From Mesorhizobium sp. (GTDB taxonomy: Bacteria > Pseudomonadota > Alphaproteobacteria > Rhizobiales > Rhizobiaceae), in NCBI RefSeq assembly GCF_004962245.1, contig NZ_SUHQ01000021.1, positions 62,001-126,000 on the forward strand: DNA of 64,000 nucleotides, read 5' to 3'. Below, piece after piece: positions 45,269 to 55,116 of the stretch. Position 1 is the stretch's first letter; every line of letters starts with the position of its first letter. A program made the translations under genes and the position numbers. The notes under the pieces were generated by a model, which was not told where the DNA came from, ran no database searches, and worked only from the letters and a program-made list of their open reading frames with translations.

Positions 45269-45778
45269 ATGCAAAGCGCCATGTCACCCACCATCGGATG
45301 TATAGCTGGGTCGCTGGCCGTTTTGTTCACGAGCTCCGCTGCCCTTGCCGCCTGCCCGCTCGAACTCGCCGTTTATGGCGACGCCGAAAGTGCCGCCGAG
45401 ATCGATTTCAGGCCGACCATGGAATCGGCTGTCGTCACCAACACGTTCAAGATGGTGCTCGACAACAGCGTCGTGCTCGACGGCATCGTCATGTGGACGG
45501 AAGGCGTGGGGCGGCCGCATGGCTCGCTGATGTACAAATGCCCGACCGGCGACGTCACCGGCGACGAGCTCGCCGCCTGTACCGTGTGGGAGGGTGTGAT
45601 CTACGGTTCCGACGATCAGGGCAACATCGCTTTGCTGCCGGCTGAAGGTGTCGATGCTCCGAAGAAACTGATCTTTCCCGACCTCGGACCGTCCCTGCAG
45701 ATGTCGGCCGCCTATGGCGCCAACGGGTTTTCGAAAGTGCCGTGGGATGTCTTCGCTTTGAAAGGTTGTCAGGAATGA
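45269..45778 (+). CDS. Secreted protein of unknown function between sucB and lpdA
   Basis: The 169-residue protein has an N-terminal signal peptide (cleavage about ALA, residue 27) and a mature domain of no recognised family, with Cys at four positions. It has PTMESAVVTNTFKMVLDNSVVLDGIVMW and PKKLIFPDLGPSLQMSAA. The frame runs open to 45239. The ATG at 45269 or 45281 gives a normal signal peptide; the choice is uncertain. It overlaps the SDR gene by four bases (ATGA) and follows the DUF4241 gene by ten bases, so all are co-transcribed. Confidence 0.65.
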   Translation: MQSAMSPTIGCIAGSLAVLFTSSAALAACPLELAVYGDAESAAEIDFRPTMESAVVTNTFKMVLDNSVVLDGIVMWTEGVGRPHGSLMYKCPTGDVTGDELAACTVWEGVIYGSDDQGNIALLPAEGVDAPKKLIFPDLGPSLQMSAAYGANGFSKVPWDVFALKGCQE

Positions 45779-46530
45779 GCGGTGCGGCGCGGGTTGTTCT
45801 GGTCACCGGCGGCGGGCGCGGTATCGGCGCGGCGGTCTGCCGGCTCGCCGTCGAGGCCGGGTACCGCGTCGCGGTCAATTATGCATCGAACGAGGCGGCG
45901 GCCGCTGCCCTGGTGCGGGCGCTTGGCGAAGCGGGCGGAGAAGCGCTTGCCATCAAGGGCGACGTCGGCAACGAAGCCGATATTCTGTCGATGTTCGAGA
46001 AGGTCGATCGGACCTTCGGCCGGCTCGATGCGCTGGTCAACAATGCCGGTGTGGTCGACCAGAGGGCGCGTGTCGATGAAATGAGCGGGGCACGGCTTGA
46101 GCGCATGATGCGCATCAACGTCATCGGCTCCATGCTCTGTGCCCGCGAAGCGGTGAAGCGCATGTCGACCAGCCATGGCGGCAAGGGCGGCGCCATCGTG
46201 AATATTTCCTCGATTGCTGCGAGAATTGGCGGACCGGGCGAGTATGTCGACTACGCTGCCTCGAAGGGTGCGATCGATTCCTTCACGATAGGCCTGGCGC
46301 GCGAAGTGGCCGGCGAAGGCATTCGCGTCAACGCGGTCAGTCCAGGCATCGTCGACACCGAAATTCACGCCTCCGGCGGACAGCCGGATCGCGTCGAGAG
46401 GATGCGTCACGTCGTGCCCATGCAAAGGGCGGGGACCACCGAAGAGGTCGCTGCGGCAATTCTCTGGCTCATGTCGGACGGAGCGTCCTACACGACAGGC
46501 GCGAATTTGGAAGTGAGCGGCGGCCGCTGA
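45775..46530 (+). CDS. Short-chain dehydrogenase/reductase (SDR family)
   Basis: The 251-residue enzyme has the classical SDR motifs: TGGGRGIG (11-18) for the dinucleotide, NNAG (89-92), catalytic Ser about 145-146, Tyr160 and Lys164 (YAASK), and a PGIVDTEIH segment. The NYASNE stretch after the second strand favours NADP. Substrate unknown; many relatives act on keto-acyl or sugar substrates. It is the last accessory gene before lpdA in the TCA block. Confidence 0.88.
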   Translation: MSGAARVVLVTGGGRGIGAAVCRLAVEAGYRVAVNYASNEAAAAALVRALGEAGGEALAIKGDVGNEADILSMFEKVDRTFGRLDALVNNAGVVDQRARVDEMSGARLERMMRINVIGSMLCAREAVKRMSTSHGGKGGAIVNISSIAARIGGPGEYVDYAASKGAIDSFTIGLAREVAGEGIRVNAVSPGIVDTEIHASGGQPDRVERMRHVVPMQRAGTTEEVAAAILWLMSDGASYTTGANLEVSGGR

Positions 46531-46571
46531 ATGCCTGCCAAGGCTGAGTGCCAGACCAGAAGGACAGTATC

Positions 46572-47978
<1,407 letters not shown>

Positions 47979-48007
47979 TTCAGCGATATATCGCAAACGT
48001 TAAAGCA

Positions 48008-48040
48008 AACGGCCCGCTTTTCAGCGGGCCGTTCGCATTT
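48008..48040. terminator. Bidirectional terminator between lpdA and the repeat protein gene
   Basis: Arms aacggcccgct/agcgggccgtt (48008-48018 and 48023-48033), loop tttc, followed by cgcatttt on the plus strand. On the minus strand the stem is followed by tgctttaac. It lies between convergent genes. Confidence 0.8.
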
Positions 48041-48056
48041 TGAAATCAGCAGCCGA

Positions 48057-48410
48057 TCACTGTGCCGGGGCTGGTGCGGGCGCTGGAGCCGGTTCTGCGG
48101 GCGCTGGAGCAGGCGCAGGCTCTGCAGGCGCCGGCGCGGGCTCGGCAGGTGCTGGAGTAGGCTCTGCGGGTGCCGGGGCTGGCGCAGGCTCTGCCGGGGC
48201 CGGTGCAGGCGCCGGTTCAGCGGGCGCCGGGGCCGGTGTGCTGGCGGCCGGCGGTTCGGCAGGCGCCGGCGTTTCACCGCTTCTGCCAAAAATATAGTAA
48301 GCGACAATGGCCAGGATAACGACAACCAGGGCAATCAGCCAGCCGCTGCCGCCGCCACCCAACTTAGGAGGGGGTGTCGGAGTGGTGAACGGGTCGTTTG
48401 GATTCGCCAT
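48057..48410 (-). CDS. Single-helix membrane protein with a Pro-Ala-Glu repeat tail
   Basis: The 117-residue protein has a short N-terminal segment with PFTTPTPPPKLGG, one membrane helix (about 23-41), and a C-terminal tail of irregular (PAPA)nE repeats to the end. It is probably an inner-membrane anchored rod-like peptide with an extracytoplasmic tail, similar in style to TonB-like linkers, but it lacks any TonB domain. The tail DNA is a GC-rich tandem repeat, so length may vary between strains. Function unknown. Confidence 0.65.
   Translation of the reverse strand: MANPNDPFTTPTPPPKLGGGGSGWLIALVVVILAIVAYYIFGRSGETPAPAEPPAASTPAPAPAEPAPAPAPAEPAPAPAPAEPTPAPAEPAPAPAEPAPAPAPAEPAPAPAPAPAQ
48060..48270. 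repeat. GC-rich tandem repeat encoding the Pro-Ala-Glu tail
   Basis: Irregular iterations of gcgggcgctggagc-like units with interspersed tctgc, reading as PAPAPAE on the minus strand. Unit length varies by 3 to 12 bases, consistent with slippage-prone coding repeats. Confidence 0.75.
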
Positions 48411-48688
48411 AAAAGTGTCCTCCGTGGATGAAAAGTATCAATCAACACCAATCAACGCGCAATCGTTGAACAGGTTTCACGCTAGGGATCGAAAACGCCG
48501 AAAACAGGGCAATTCGCGGCTGGGATCGGTTGTTTGCACGCATTTTCCTCGCGAACTTGGCAGCGAACGAGCCAAAACGAGCCTTTTCGATCTTCCTGCA
48601 TCGCGACGAGGCTGCTGCCCTCGCGCCGTGATTCGGGCGGCTTCGACCAGAATTACCTCTTTTAGGGTCCGCAACTCAACCGTGCAAC

Positions 48689-49756
48689 TCAGTCGACGGC
48701 AGTGACGGTGTAGCCGGCCTTGCGGAAATCCTCGACCAGGCCTTCCGCGCCCAGAAGATGCAGGGCGCCGACCGCCATGAACGCGTTGCCCTTGGCGAGG
48801 ATCGGCCCGGCATGATCGACCATCACCTTGTTGCGGCTGGTGATCATGGTTTCCTCGAAGGCGGCATAGCCCGCCGGATCGTCTTCCTCGCCGGGAAGGG
48901 CGGCACGGAACAGCGGCCAGAGCATGCCAGTGTCGCCGCGCTGATAAAGCACGATCATGGTTTCGTTGACGTCGTTCATCGTGTCGCCGAGCTTCAGTGT
49001 GTCGACGAGGCCCTTCATGTGAAAGGCGAGCGGCAGCGAAGCCATGGCGCGAAGCTGGTCGGCGATGGTCTCCAACCCCTCGACAACCTTGCCTGAGGCC
49101 TTGGCGTCCTCCGCGAGCTTGATGTCGAGCACTGGCGCGCCGCCGGCCCTCCGGGCCAGTTCGCAAGCCGGGAGCGTCACCATGGCCGACAGCATCCACG
49201 GCTTCATCTTGGCAACGCTCGCCAGCGGGATGCCGCGCGCGTCGAGCGCCTTGTTCACCGCCGCCGCGTCGTCCGGCGACAGCAGCGAGGACAGCGTCGT
49301 GCTGTCGGTGAACATCATCAGCTCCGGCTCTTTGAAAAGCGCTGCCATCATCTTCTGCTGATCGAGCACTTCCGTGGTCTCGATTATGGCGGTGTCGGCT
49401 GCGTCAAAGGCCTTTTGCGCGGCGGGCGGCAGCGTGATCACGCGCGGGTCGGTCATGTGCATGGTGCCGAACAGGAAGGATGGTCTTTCGCCGGCCTTTT
49501 CCAGTTTCCACAACAGGCCCTTGCCGTTCGGTGTCGCAGCCGCTTCGGTCTCGATCTTGCGATAAGTCGCCGGGTCGCTCTTCTGCAAGGCCGACAGCAT
49601 GTCGGTGCCGGCACAGTCCGGGATTTCGGCGCGCGCCTTGCCGGCGGTGAGCAGCGCGATGATGAGGAAAGAGAGGAAAAACAGGACGTTGAGCGCCACG
49701 AGCAGCTTCAGCGACGCAAGGGCCGCGCGGTCGGCGATGGCAATGACGCGTTTCAT
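48689..49756 (-). CDS. TraB/GumN family protein
   Basis: The 355-residue protein begins with a hydrophobic segment (about 15-40), so it is membrane-anchored or secreted. A TraB/GumN domain follows: LFGTMHMTDPR and, near the end, VGALHLLGAEGLVEDFRKAG, the two conserved His-containing motifs. A catalytic (metalloprotease-like) role has been proposed for the family but is not proven. The frame is open to 50341, through the overlapping xerC coding region; the ATG at 49756 is chosen for its hydrophobic start. xerC ends 125 bases upstream of it. Confidence 0.85.
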   Translation of the reverse strand: MKRVIAIADRAALASLKLLVALNVLFFLSFLIIALLTAGKARAEIPDCAGTDMLSALQKSDPATYRKIETEAAATPNGKGLLWKLEKAGERPSFLFGTMHMTDPRVITLPPAAQKAFDAADTAIIETTEVLDQQKMMAALFKEPELMMFTDSTTLSSLLSPDDAAAVNKALDARGIPLASVAKMKPWMLSAMVTLPACELARRAGGAPVLDIKLAEDAKASGKVVEGLETIADQLRAMASLPLAFHMKGLVDTLKLGDTMNDVNETMIVLYQRGDTGMLWPLFRAALPGEEDDPAGYAAFEETMITSRNKVMVDHAGPILAKGNAFMAVGALHLLGAEGLVEDFRKAGYTVTAVD

Positions 49757-49880
49757 GGCTCGCTTTCTAGATACAAAGAACGGCAAAACGGTTAACCGGC
49801 GCGGCAAAATTGTCTCGGATGAGGCTTCACTGCGCATGACCGTGTCCGAATGTCCGCTGCCTTGCGGGATATGCGGCCGG

Positions 49881-50819
49881 TCATGCTCTCGGGTGCGCCG
49901 ACTGATAAATTTCGAGCAGCCTCGCAGTGTCGACGCCGGTGTAGATCTGCGTCGTCGACAGGCTGGCGTGGCCCAGCAATTCCTGGATCGTGCGCAGGTC
50001 GCCGCCGCGTCCAAGCAGGTGCGTGGCGAAGGAATGACGCAACGCATGCGGCGTGGCGGTATCGGGCAGGTTGAGCGCCGAGCGCAGCTTGGCCATGTCG
50101 CGCTGGACGATGGCCGGGTTGAGCGGGCCGCCGCGGGCGCCGCGAAACAGCAGGCCCTTCGGATCGAGATGATAGGGGCAGAGCCGGCGATATTCGGCGA
50201 TCGCCCGCAGTGCCACCGGCAGCACCGGCACCAGCCGCGTCTTACCGCCCTTGCCGGTGATGCGCAGCACCGTGTCGTTGGGTGAGGCCAGCTCGGCGCC
50301 AGAGAGGCCAAGCGCCTCGGAAATGCGCAGGCCCGAACCATAGAGCAGCGTCAGCACGGCGGCGTTGCGGGCGGCGATCCACGGCTCCTGCGCCAACTGG
50401 CCTTCCACGGAGACGACATGTTTCGCATCGCTTGCCGTCAGCGGCTTGGGCAGCGACTTCGGCTGCCGTGGCGCGCGCAGTGCCGCGGCACCCGCCGCAT
50501 TGACGAGGCCGCGCCGCTCCAGAAAGCGCAGCAGCGAGCGGATGCCGGCGAGCCCGCGTCCGAGCGTGCGGGCGCCCGCGCCCCCGGCGCGGCGGGCGGC
50601 GAGAAAGCCGCGCAGATCGGCCGGGCGCAGATCGGCGATGTCCGAAATGCCGGGCGAGCCGCCGCAATGGCCGGTCAGGAAGTGCAGGAACTGGCGCGTG
50701 TCGCGCTCATAGGCTTCCACGGTTTCAGGCGACAGCCGGCGTTCGCGTGCCAGCATCTTCAGCCAGCTTTCGCGGGCCGCCTGAAGGTCCGGTTTGGCCG
50801 GGATGAGGAATTCCTGCAT
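49881..50819 (-). CDS. xerC: Tyrosine recombinase XerC
   Basis: XerC (312 residues) resolves chromosome dimers at dif with XerD. The N-terminal core-binding domain (about 10-110) is followed by the catalytic domain with R165, K190 or K193 (GKGGK), H258, R261, H284 and nucleophile Y293. It lacks any phage or integron context, so it is the housekeeping enzyme. It is divergent from rimM. No dif site is visible nearby. Confidence 0.94.
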   Translation of the reverse strand: MQEFLIPAKPDLQAARESWLKMLARERRLSPETVEAYERDTRQFLHFLTGHCGGSPGISDIADLRPADLRGFLAARRAGGAGARTLGRGLAGIRSLLRFLERRGLVNAAGAAALRAPRQPKSLPKPLTASDAKHVVSVEGQLAQEPWIAARNAAVLTLLYGSGLRISEALGLSGAELASPNDTVLRITGKGGKTRLVPVLPVALRAIAEYRRLCPYHLDPKGLLFRGARGGPLNPAIVQRDMAKLRSALNLPDTATPHALRHSFATHLLGRGGDLRTIQELLGHASLSTTQIYTGVDTARLLEIYQSAHPRA

Positions 50820-50952
50820 TGGGCTCTTCCGATAGTCCGTTCTTCCAACTCCGGGCCATCTTCCGGTAGCCGGGTTAGGAAGCGGTGAAGAGCCGCGTCA
50901 TTGAAATGACAAGAGGGTGGAGCTAGAGCAGGGCAAAGGATTTTTACCACCG

Positions 50953-51552
50953 ATGACCAAACCGCAAAACCCCGTCCAGATGGCCGTGATCGGCGCCGCC
51001 CATGGCATCAAGGGCGAATTGCGCGTGAAAACCTTCACTGGCGATCCGTTGGCGCTGGCCGACTACGGACCGCTCTATGCCAGGGACGGCCGTGCCTTCC
51101 AGATCGTCGACATCAGGCCGGCCAATACCGTCGTCGTGGTGCGCTTCAAGGGCATCAGCGACCGCAACGCCGCCGAGGCGCTCGCCGGCACGGAATTGTT
51201 CGTCGACCGCTCAATGCTGCCGGACGATGGCGAAGAGGACGAATTCTATCATGCCGATCTCGTCGGGCTGGCGGTCCGGGACGACACCGGTGCCGACATC
51301 GGCAAGGTCGTCGCCGTGCATAATTTCGGCGGCGGCGACATTCTCGACGTGACGCTTGGCGAGCGCAAAGGCGTGCTGATCCCGTTCACGCAGGCCGCCG
51401 TGCCAGACGTGTCGATCGTTGAGGGCTTCCTCCGCATCGATCCGGCGGCGGCGGGCTTGATCGATGACGAGGACAGCGAGGCTCCCGGCCGTGATGGCTT
51501 CGACCCGAAGGGCAGGCCGCGCGGGCCGAAGGACGCCGGGGGCAACCGGTGA
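50953..51552 (+). CDS. rimM: 16S rRNA processing protein RimM
   Basis: RimM (199 residues) is a ribosome maturation factor for the 30S head that binds S19. It has AAHGIKGELRVKTFTGDP, then a PRC-barrel with DEFYHADLVGLAV and GGGDILDV. A C-terminal acidic, Gly-rich extension of about 25 residues is present beyond the usual end. The ATG at 50953 gives the normal start; the frame opens at 50917. The stop overlaps trmD by four bases (GTGA). The usual rpsP is not next to it here; xerC lies upstream on the other strand. Confidence 0.95.
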   Translation: MTKPQNPVQMAVIGAAHGIKGELRVKTFTGDPLALADYGPLYARDGRAFQIVDIRPANTVVVVRFKGISDRNAAEALAGTELFVDRSMLPDDGEEDEFYHADLVGLAVRDDTGADIGKVVAVHNFGGGDILDVTLGERKGVLIPFTQAAVPDVSIVEGFLRIDPAAAGLIDDEDSEAPGRDGFDPKGRPRGPKDAGGNR

Positions 51553-52247
51553 GTTTTTCCGCCTCGGTGCTGACGCTCTATCCGGAGATGTTTCCCGGCG
51601 CGCTCGGCCTGTCGCTGGCCGGCCGGGCGCTGGCATCAGGCACATGGTCGCTGGAAGCAATCCAGATTCGCGATTTCGCCACCGATCGCCATCGCACCGT
51701 CGACGACACGCCGGCTGGCGGCGGCGCCGGCATGGTGATGCGCGCCGACGTGCTGGCGAGCGCCATCGACCATGTTTCGCCGGCAGGTGATCCGCGCCCG
51801 CGCCTGCTTATGAGCCCGCGCGGCACGCCGCTGACGCAGGCGCGCGTCCGCGAGCTGGCCGCTGGTCCTGGCGCGGTGATCGTCTGCGGCCGCTTCGAGG
51901 GTGTCGACCAGCGGGTCATCGAAGCGCGGGGGCTTGAGGAGGTCTCGGTCGGCGACTTCATCCTCTCCGGCGGCGAGCCGGCAGCGCTAGTGCTGCTCGA
52001 CGCCGTGGTGCGGCTGTTGCCTGGCGTGATGGGCAATGCGGTGTCGGGCGACGAAGAGAGTTTTGAAAACGGCCTGCTCGAACACCCGCACTACACGCGG
52101 CCGCAGGACTTCGAGGGCCGGCAAATCCCCGAGGTCCTCACCTCGGGCAATCACAAGAAGATCGCCGCATGGCGGCGCGGCGAAGCGGAAAGGCTTACCA
52201 GGGAAAGACGGCCGGACCTGTTGGCCGCTCACCCCCTGGTGAAATAA
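51549..52247 (+). CDS. trmD: tRNA (guanine-37-N1)-methyltransferase
   Basis: TrmD (232 residues) is a SPOUT methyltransferase making m1G37. The trefoil-knot segments GRFEGVDQRVIEARG and SVGDFILSGGEPAALVLLDAVVRLLPG are present, as is LLEHPHYTRPQDFEG. It starts with GTG at 51549, overlapping rimM. Its 3' end overlaps the convergent TauE gene by 19 bases. Confidence 0.96.
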   Translation: MSFSASVLTLYPEMFPGALGLSLAGRALASGTWSLEAIQIRDFATDRHRTVDDTPAGGGAGMVMRADVLASAIDHVSPAGDPRPRLLMSPRGTPLTQARVRELAAGPGAVIVCGRFEGVDQRVIEARGLEEVSVGDFILSGGEPAALVLLDAVVRLLPGVMGNAVSGDEESFENGLLEHPHYTRPQDFEGRQIPEVLTSGNHKKIAAWRRGEAERLTRERRPDLLAAHPLVK

Positions 52248-52981
52248 TAAAAGGCCAGGAACACGCCGACCCCGACGACGAAGCCACGTACGGCATTCTG
52301 CGGCACGCGCTTGGCGATCCAGACGCCGGCATAACCGCCCAGCGCGCCGCCCGGTATCATGATGATCGCCTGCGGCCAGGCGATGACGCCGCCGGAAACG
52401 AAGACCAGGATGGCTACCGCGGCGATCACCACGGCCAGCATGTTCTTCAGCGCGTTCAGGCGGTGATAGTCCCCGGCCTGGGTGAGGCCGAGCGTCGCCA
52501 GCATCATGACGCCCATGCCGGCGCCGAAGAAGCCGCCATAGACGGCGGTGGCAAACTGCGCCAGGGAGCCGGCCAGCGAACCCACGGCAGCCTCATGCCC
52601 CGGCTTGGGCGCCGGCCTCAGCCACGGCCCGGCGGCGAACAGCGCGGTTGCCGCCAGCAGCAGCCATGGCACCAGGACCCGGAATGACGGATTGTCGAGC
52701 GCCAAAAGGATGAGCGCGCCGGCCAGTGCGCCGAAAGCCGAGATGAGGCCGAGCAGCAATGCGCTGCGCCAGAAATGCTTGATGACGGCCCAGTATGCGA
52801 GCGTCGAGGTGATGTAGCCGGGAAACTGTGTCACCGACGATGTGGCGTTGGCTACGATCGGCGGCAAGCCGACCAGCGACATGGCGCCGAAGGTTATGAA
52901 CGTCCCGCCGCCGGCTATCGCGTTGACGGCACCTGAAAGAAAGCCCGCGAAAAAGAGCAGGGCCGCATCGAGAACTGACAT
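52229..52981 (-). CDS. TauE/SafE family membrane exporter
   Basis: The 250-residue membrane protein has about eight helices with the family's repeated motif: GAVNAIAGGGTFITF near the start and a related YGGFFGAGMGVMML at about 160. It probably moves sulfite, sulfoacetate or another small anion. The ATG at 52981 gives MSVLDAALL; the frame runs to 53047. It lies on the minus strand between trmD and rplS, and so interrupts the common rimM-trmD-rplS order. Confidence 0.88.
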   Translation of the reverse strand: MSVLDAALLFFAGFLSGAVNAIAGGGTFITFGAMSLVGLPPIVANATSSVTQFPGYITSTLAYWAVIKHFWRSALLLGLISAFGALAGALILLALDNPSFRVLVPWLLLAATALFAAGPWLRPAPKPGHEAAVGSLAGSLAQFATAVYGGFFGAGMGVMMLATLGLTQAGDYHRLNALKNMLAVVIAAVAILVFVSGGVIAWPQAIIMIPGGALGGYAGVWIAKRVPQNAVRGFVVGVGVFLAFYYFTRG

Positions 52982-53315
52982 GAGGGCATTGCCGCCGGAG
53001 GAAAAGTCGCGTTTACCCGCCTTAGAAAGCTTGAGCGCTCGACGCAACCCCTATGCAGGAAGATCGCAGCGTTGGCCAACGACCAAAAAAGAACGCGGCA
53101 AAGGCGTGACAAAGCGTCGAAATAGCTGTATGTGCCCGCCCGTACTGGCAAGAACAATCTGCCGGACCCGTCAACAATGACGGTGTAGTCGCCCCTGCCC
53201 GATGTTTTCGAACCCAGATGTTTTGGAACAAAGGGCATAGCCGAGCGGTCAATGGAACTGCAAGGTGAGTGTCGGACGCTCTGACTGTCGGAAGAACAAG
53301 AAGTGGATTTTTAAG

Positions 53316-53855
53316 ATGGATATCCTCCGTCAGCTCGAGGCCGAACAGGCCGCCAAGATCGAAGCCAAGCGCAAGCTTCCCGAATTTCAGCCCGGCGATA
53401 CCGTGCGCGTCCAGGTCCGTGTGACCGAAGGCACCCGCACCCGCGTCCAGGCCTATGAGGGCGTCGTCATCGCCCGCGCCGGCGCCGGCTTCCAGGAGAA
53501 TTTCACGGTCCGCAAGATTTCCTACGGCGAAGGCGTGGAGCGCGTGTTCCCGGTCTTTTCGCCGATGGTCGAGGGCGTCGAGATCGTGCGCCGCGGCAAG
53601 GTGCGTCGCGCCAAGCTCTACTACCTGCGCGATCGCCGCGGCAAGTCGGCCCGTATTTCGGAAAACACCGGCGTGCGCGCCCGCAAGCTGAACGATGAGG
53701 AGCGCAATGCGCTGAACGCCGAGAAGGCCCGCATCGAGGCCGAGAAGGTGGCCGCCGCCCAGGCGCTCGCCGCCGAGAAGGCCGCGCAGGACGCCGCCGA
53801 AAAGAAGGCCGCCGACGAGGCCGCCAAGGCTGCGGAAGCGGCGACCGCCGAGTAA
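53316..53855 (+). CDS. rplS: 50S ribosomal protein L19 with extended C-terminus
   Basis: L19 sits at the 30S-50S interface. Residues 1-115 are the normal domain (MDILRQLEAEQAAKIEAKR, FQPGDTVRVQVRVTEG, RVQAYEGVVI, VRRAKLYYLRDRRGKSARI). Residues about 125-179 are an Ala/Lys/Glu-rich, probably helical tail, as in many Rhizobiales L19 proteins. The ATG at 53316 is chosen; the frame opens at 53265. A C(UUCG)G terminator follows. The 334 bases upstream of the start, beyond the TauE gene, hold the promoter region, but I do not see a clear -10/-35 pair. Confidence 0.96.
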   Translation: MDILRQLEAEQAAKIEAKRKLPEFQPGDTVRVQVRVTEGTRTRVQAYEGVVIARAGAGFQENFTVRKISYGEGVERVFPVFSPMVEGVEIVRRGKVRRAKLYYLRDRRGKSARISENTGVRARKLNDEERNALNAEKARIEAEKVAAAQALAAEKAAQDAAEKKAADEAAKAAEAATAE

Positions 53856-53880
53856 GATTTTTTCAAAACCATGCTTTGGA

Positions 53881-53908
53881 AAGGCGGCTTCGGCCGCCTT
53901 TTCGTTTT
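53881..53908 (+). terminator. Terminator of rplS
   Basis: Stem aaggcggc/gccgcctt (53881-53888 and 53893-53900) with an extra-stable ttcg tetraloop, followed by ttcgtttt. Confidence 0.88.
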
Positions 53909-54051
53909 GGAGGAGAACACCTCCCGGGGCTTTCGCGCAAAGCAGCGCATCGGACCGGCTTGCAAGGCGCTTGTGGAAAGCTAAAGTCGGCGCCGAAGTT
54001 TCCTGCAAGCCTCGACCATTGTCGAGGTCGCTCAAGTTCTCGGGGTGTACC

Positions 54052-54849
54052 ATGACCAGATCGAAACTGCTGTTGGCCGGCCTGTTGGCTCTGATTCTCG
54101 CGCCCGTCGCCGCCCTGGCGCAGACGCTGCCCGACCTCGGCGGCAAGAAGGTGGTGGTGGTGACGGAAAACGCCTATCCGCCGCTGCAATTCATCGACGC
54201 CAAGACCGGCAAGCAGATCGGCTGGGAATATGACGCGATGAACGAGATCGCCAAGCGGCTGAATTTCCAGGTCGAGTACCAGAACACCTCCTGGGACGCG
54301 ATGATCCAGGCGGTTTCCGACAACCAGTACAACATCGGCATGACCGGCATCACCATCAAGGACGACCGCAAGCAGAAGGTCGATTTCTCCGATCCCTACA
54401 TGCGTTCGGAACAGTTCATGCTGGTGCGCGGCGATGAGAAGCGCTTCACCGACGCCAAGACGTTTGGTGCCTTCAAGGATGGGCTGATCGGGGCGCAGGC
54501 CGGCACCACGCCCTTCTATACCGCCGTCTACAGCGTGCTCGACGGCAATGAGCAGAACCCGCGCATCAAACTGTTCGAGACGTTCGGCGCGACGGTGCAG
54601 GCGCTGAAGGCGGGCGACGTCGATGTCGTGCTGACCGACGGCACTGCCGGCAAGGGTTACGTCGACGCCTCCAATGGTGGGCTGAAGCTGATCGGCGGGC
54701 CGCTCGGCACCGAGGATTTCGGCTTCATCTTTCCCAAGGGCTCGGATCTGGTGAAACCGGTCAACGCGGCGATCGCCGCACTCAAGGCCGACGGCACGCT
54801 CGACGCGCTCAACAAGAAATGGTTCCTCGACTACAAGATGGGGCAGTAG
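54052..54849 (+). CDS. Amino-acid ABC transporter substrate-binding protein
   Basis: The 265-residue periplasmic binding protein has a signal peptide (cleavage after ALA, about residue 23). It is an SBP_bac_3 fold with TENAYPPLQFIDAKTGKQIGWEYD, SWDAMIQAVSDNQYNIGMTGITIKDDRKQKVDFSDPY and a C-terminal ALKADGTLDALNKKWF. Family members bind polar or acidic amino acids. The ATG at 54052 gives the signal; the frame opens at 53971. A permease gene follows across a 160-bp repeat. Confidence 0.9.
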   Translation: MTRSKLLLAGLLALILAPVAALAQTLPDLGGKKVVVVTENAYPPLQFIDAKTGKQIGWEYDAMNEIAKRLNFQVEYQNTSWDAMIQAVSDNQYNIGMTGITIKDDRKQKVDFSDPYMRSEQFMLVRGDEKRFTDAKTFGAFKDGLIGAQAGTTPFYTAVYSVLDGNEQNPRIKLFETFGATVQALKAGDVDVVLTDGTAGKGYVDASNGGLKLIGGPLGTEDFGFIFPKGSDLVKPVNAAIAALKADGTLDALNKKWFLDYKMGQ

Positions 54850-54911
54850 GCTGGTCTTGGCACGCTTGCTGCGTGAGGACCGTGCGCCGAATATTGCACG
54901 GACGGAGTTTC

Positions 54912-55074
54912 TTCCCACCCCCCTCTGTCCTTCCGGACATCTCCCCCGCAATGGGGGAGATTGGCAGCTCTTGCGAAGGCGGACATTCACCAGCGTTGGG
55001 AATTGGCGAAAGCCGTCACGACATCTGATCTCCCCCCTTGCGGGGGAGATGTCCGGCAGGACAGAGGGGGGTGT
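54912..55074. repeat. 160-bp inverted-repeat element, copy 3
   Basis: Left arm accccc then cctctgtccttccggacatc and tcccccgcaatgggggagat. Right arm is the inverse, ending gatgtccggcaggacagagg. Located inside the operon between the binding protein and permease genes; the ends match the copies at 22155 and 35670. Confidence 0.88.
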
Positions 55075-55116
55075 GACAGAACGCAGCCTTCGTGGCTCCG
55101 TCACCGGCATCGCCTG

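Noticed and set aside
48060..48270. Possible CRISPR-like array
   Set aside because: The repeats are short, irregular, in multiples of three and read as a Pro-Ala-Glu tail; there are no unique spacers of constant length.
49881..50819. XerC as a mark of an integrated mobile element
   Set aside because: The protein has housekeeping XerC layout, there is no att-like repeat or phage gene nearby, and neighbours are core genes.
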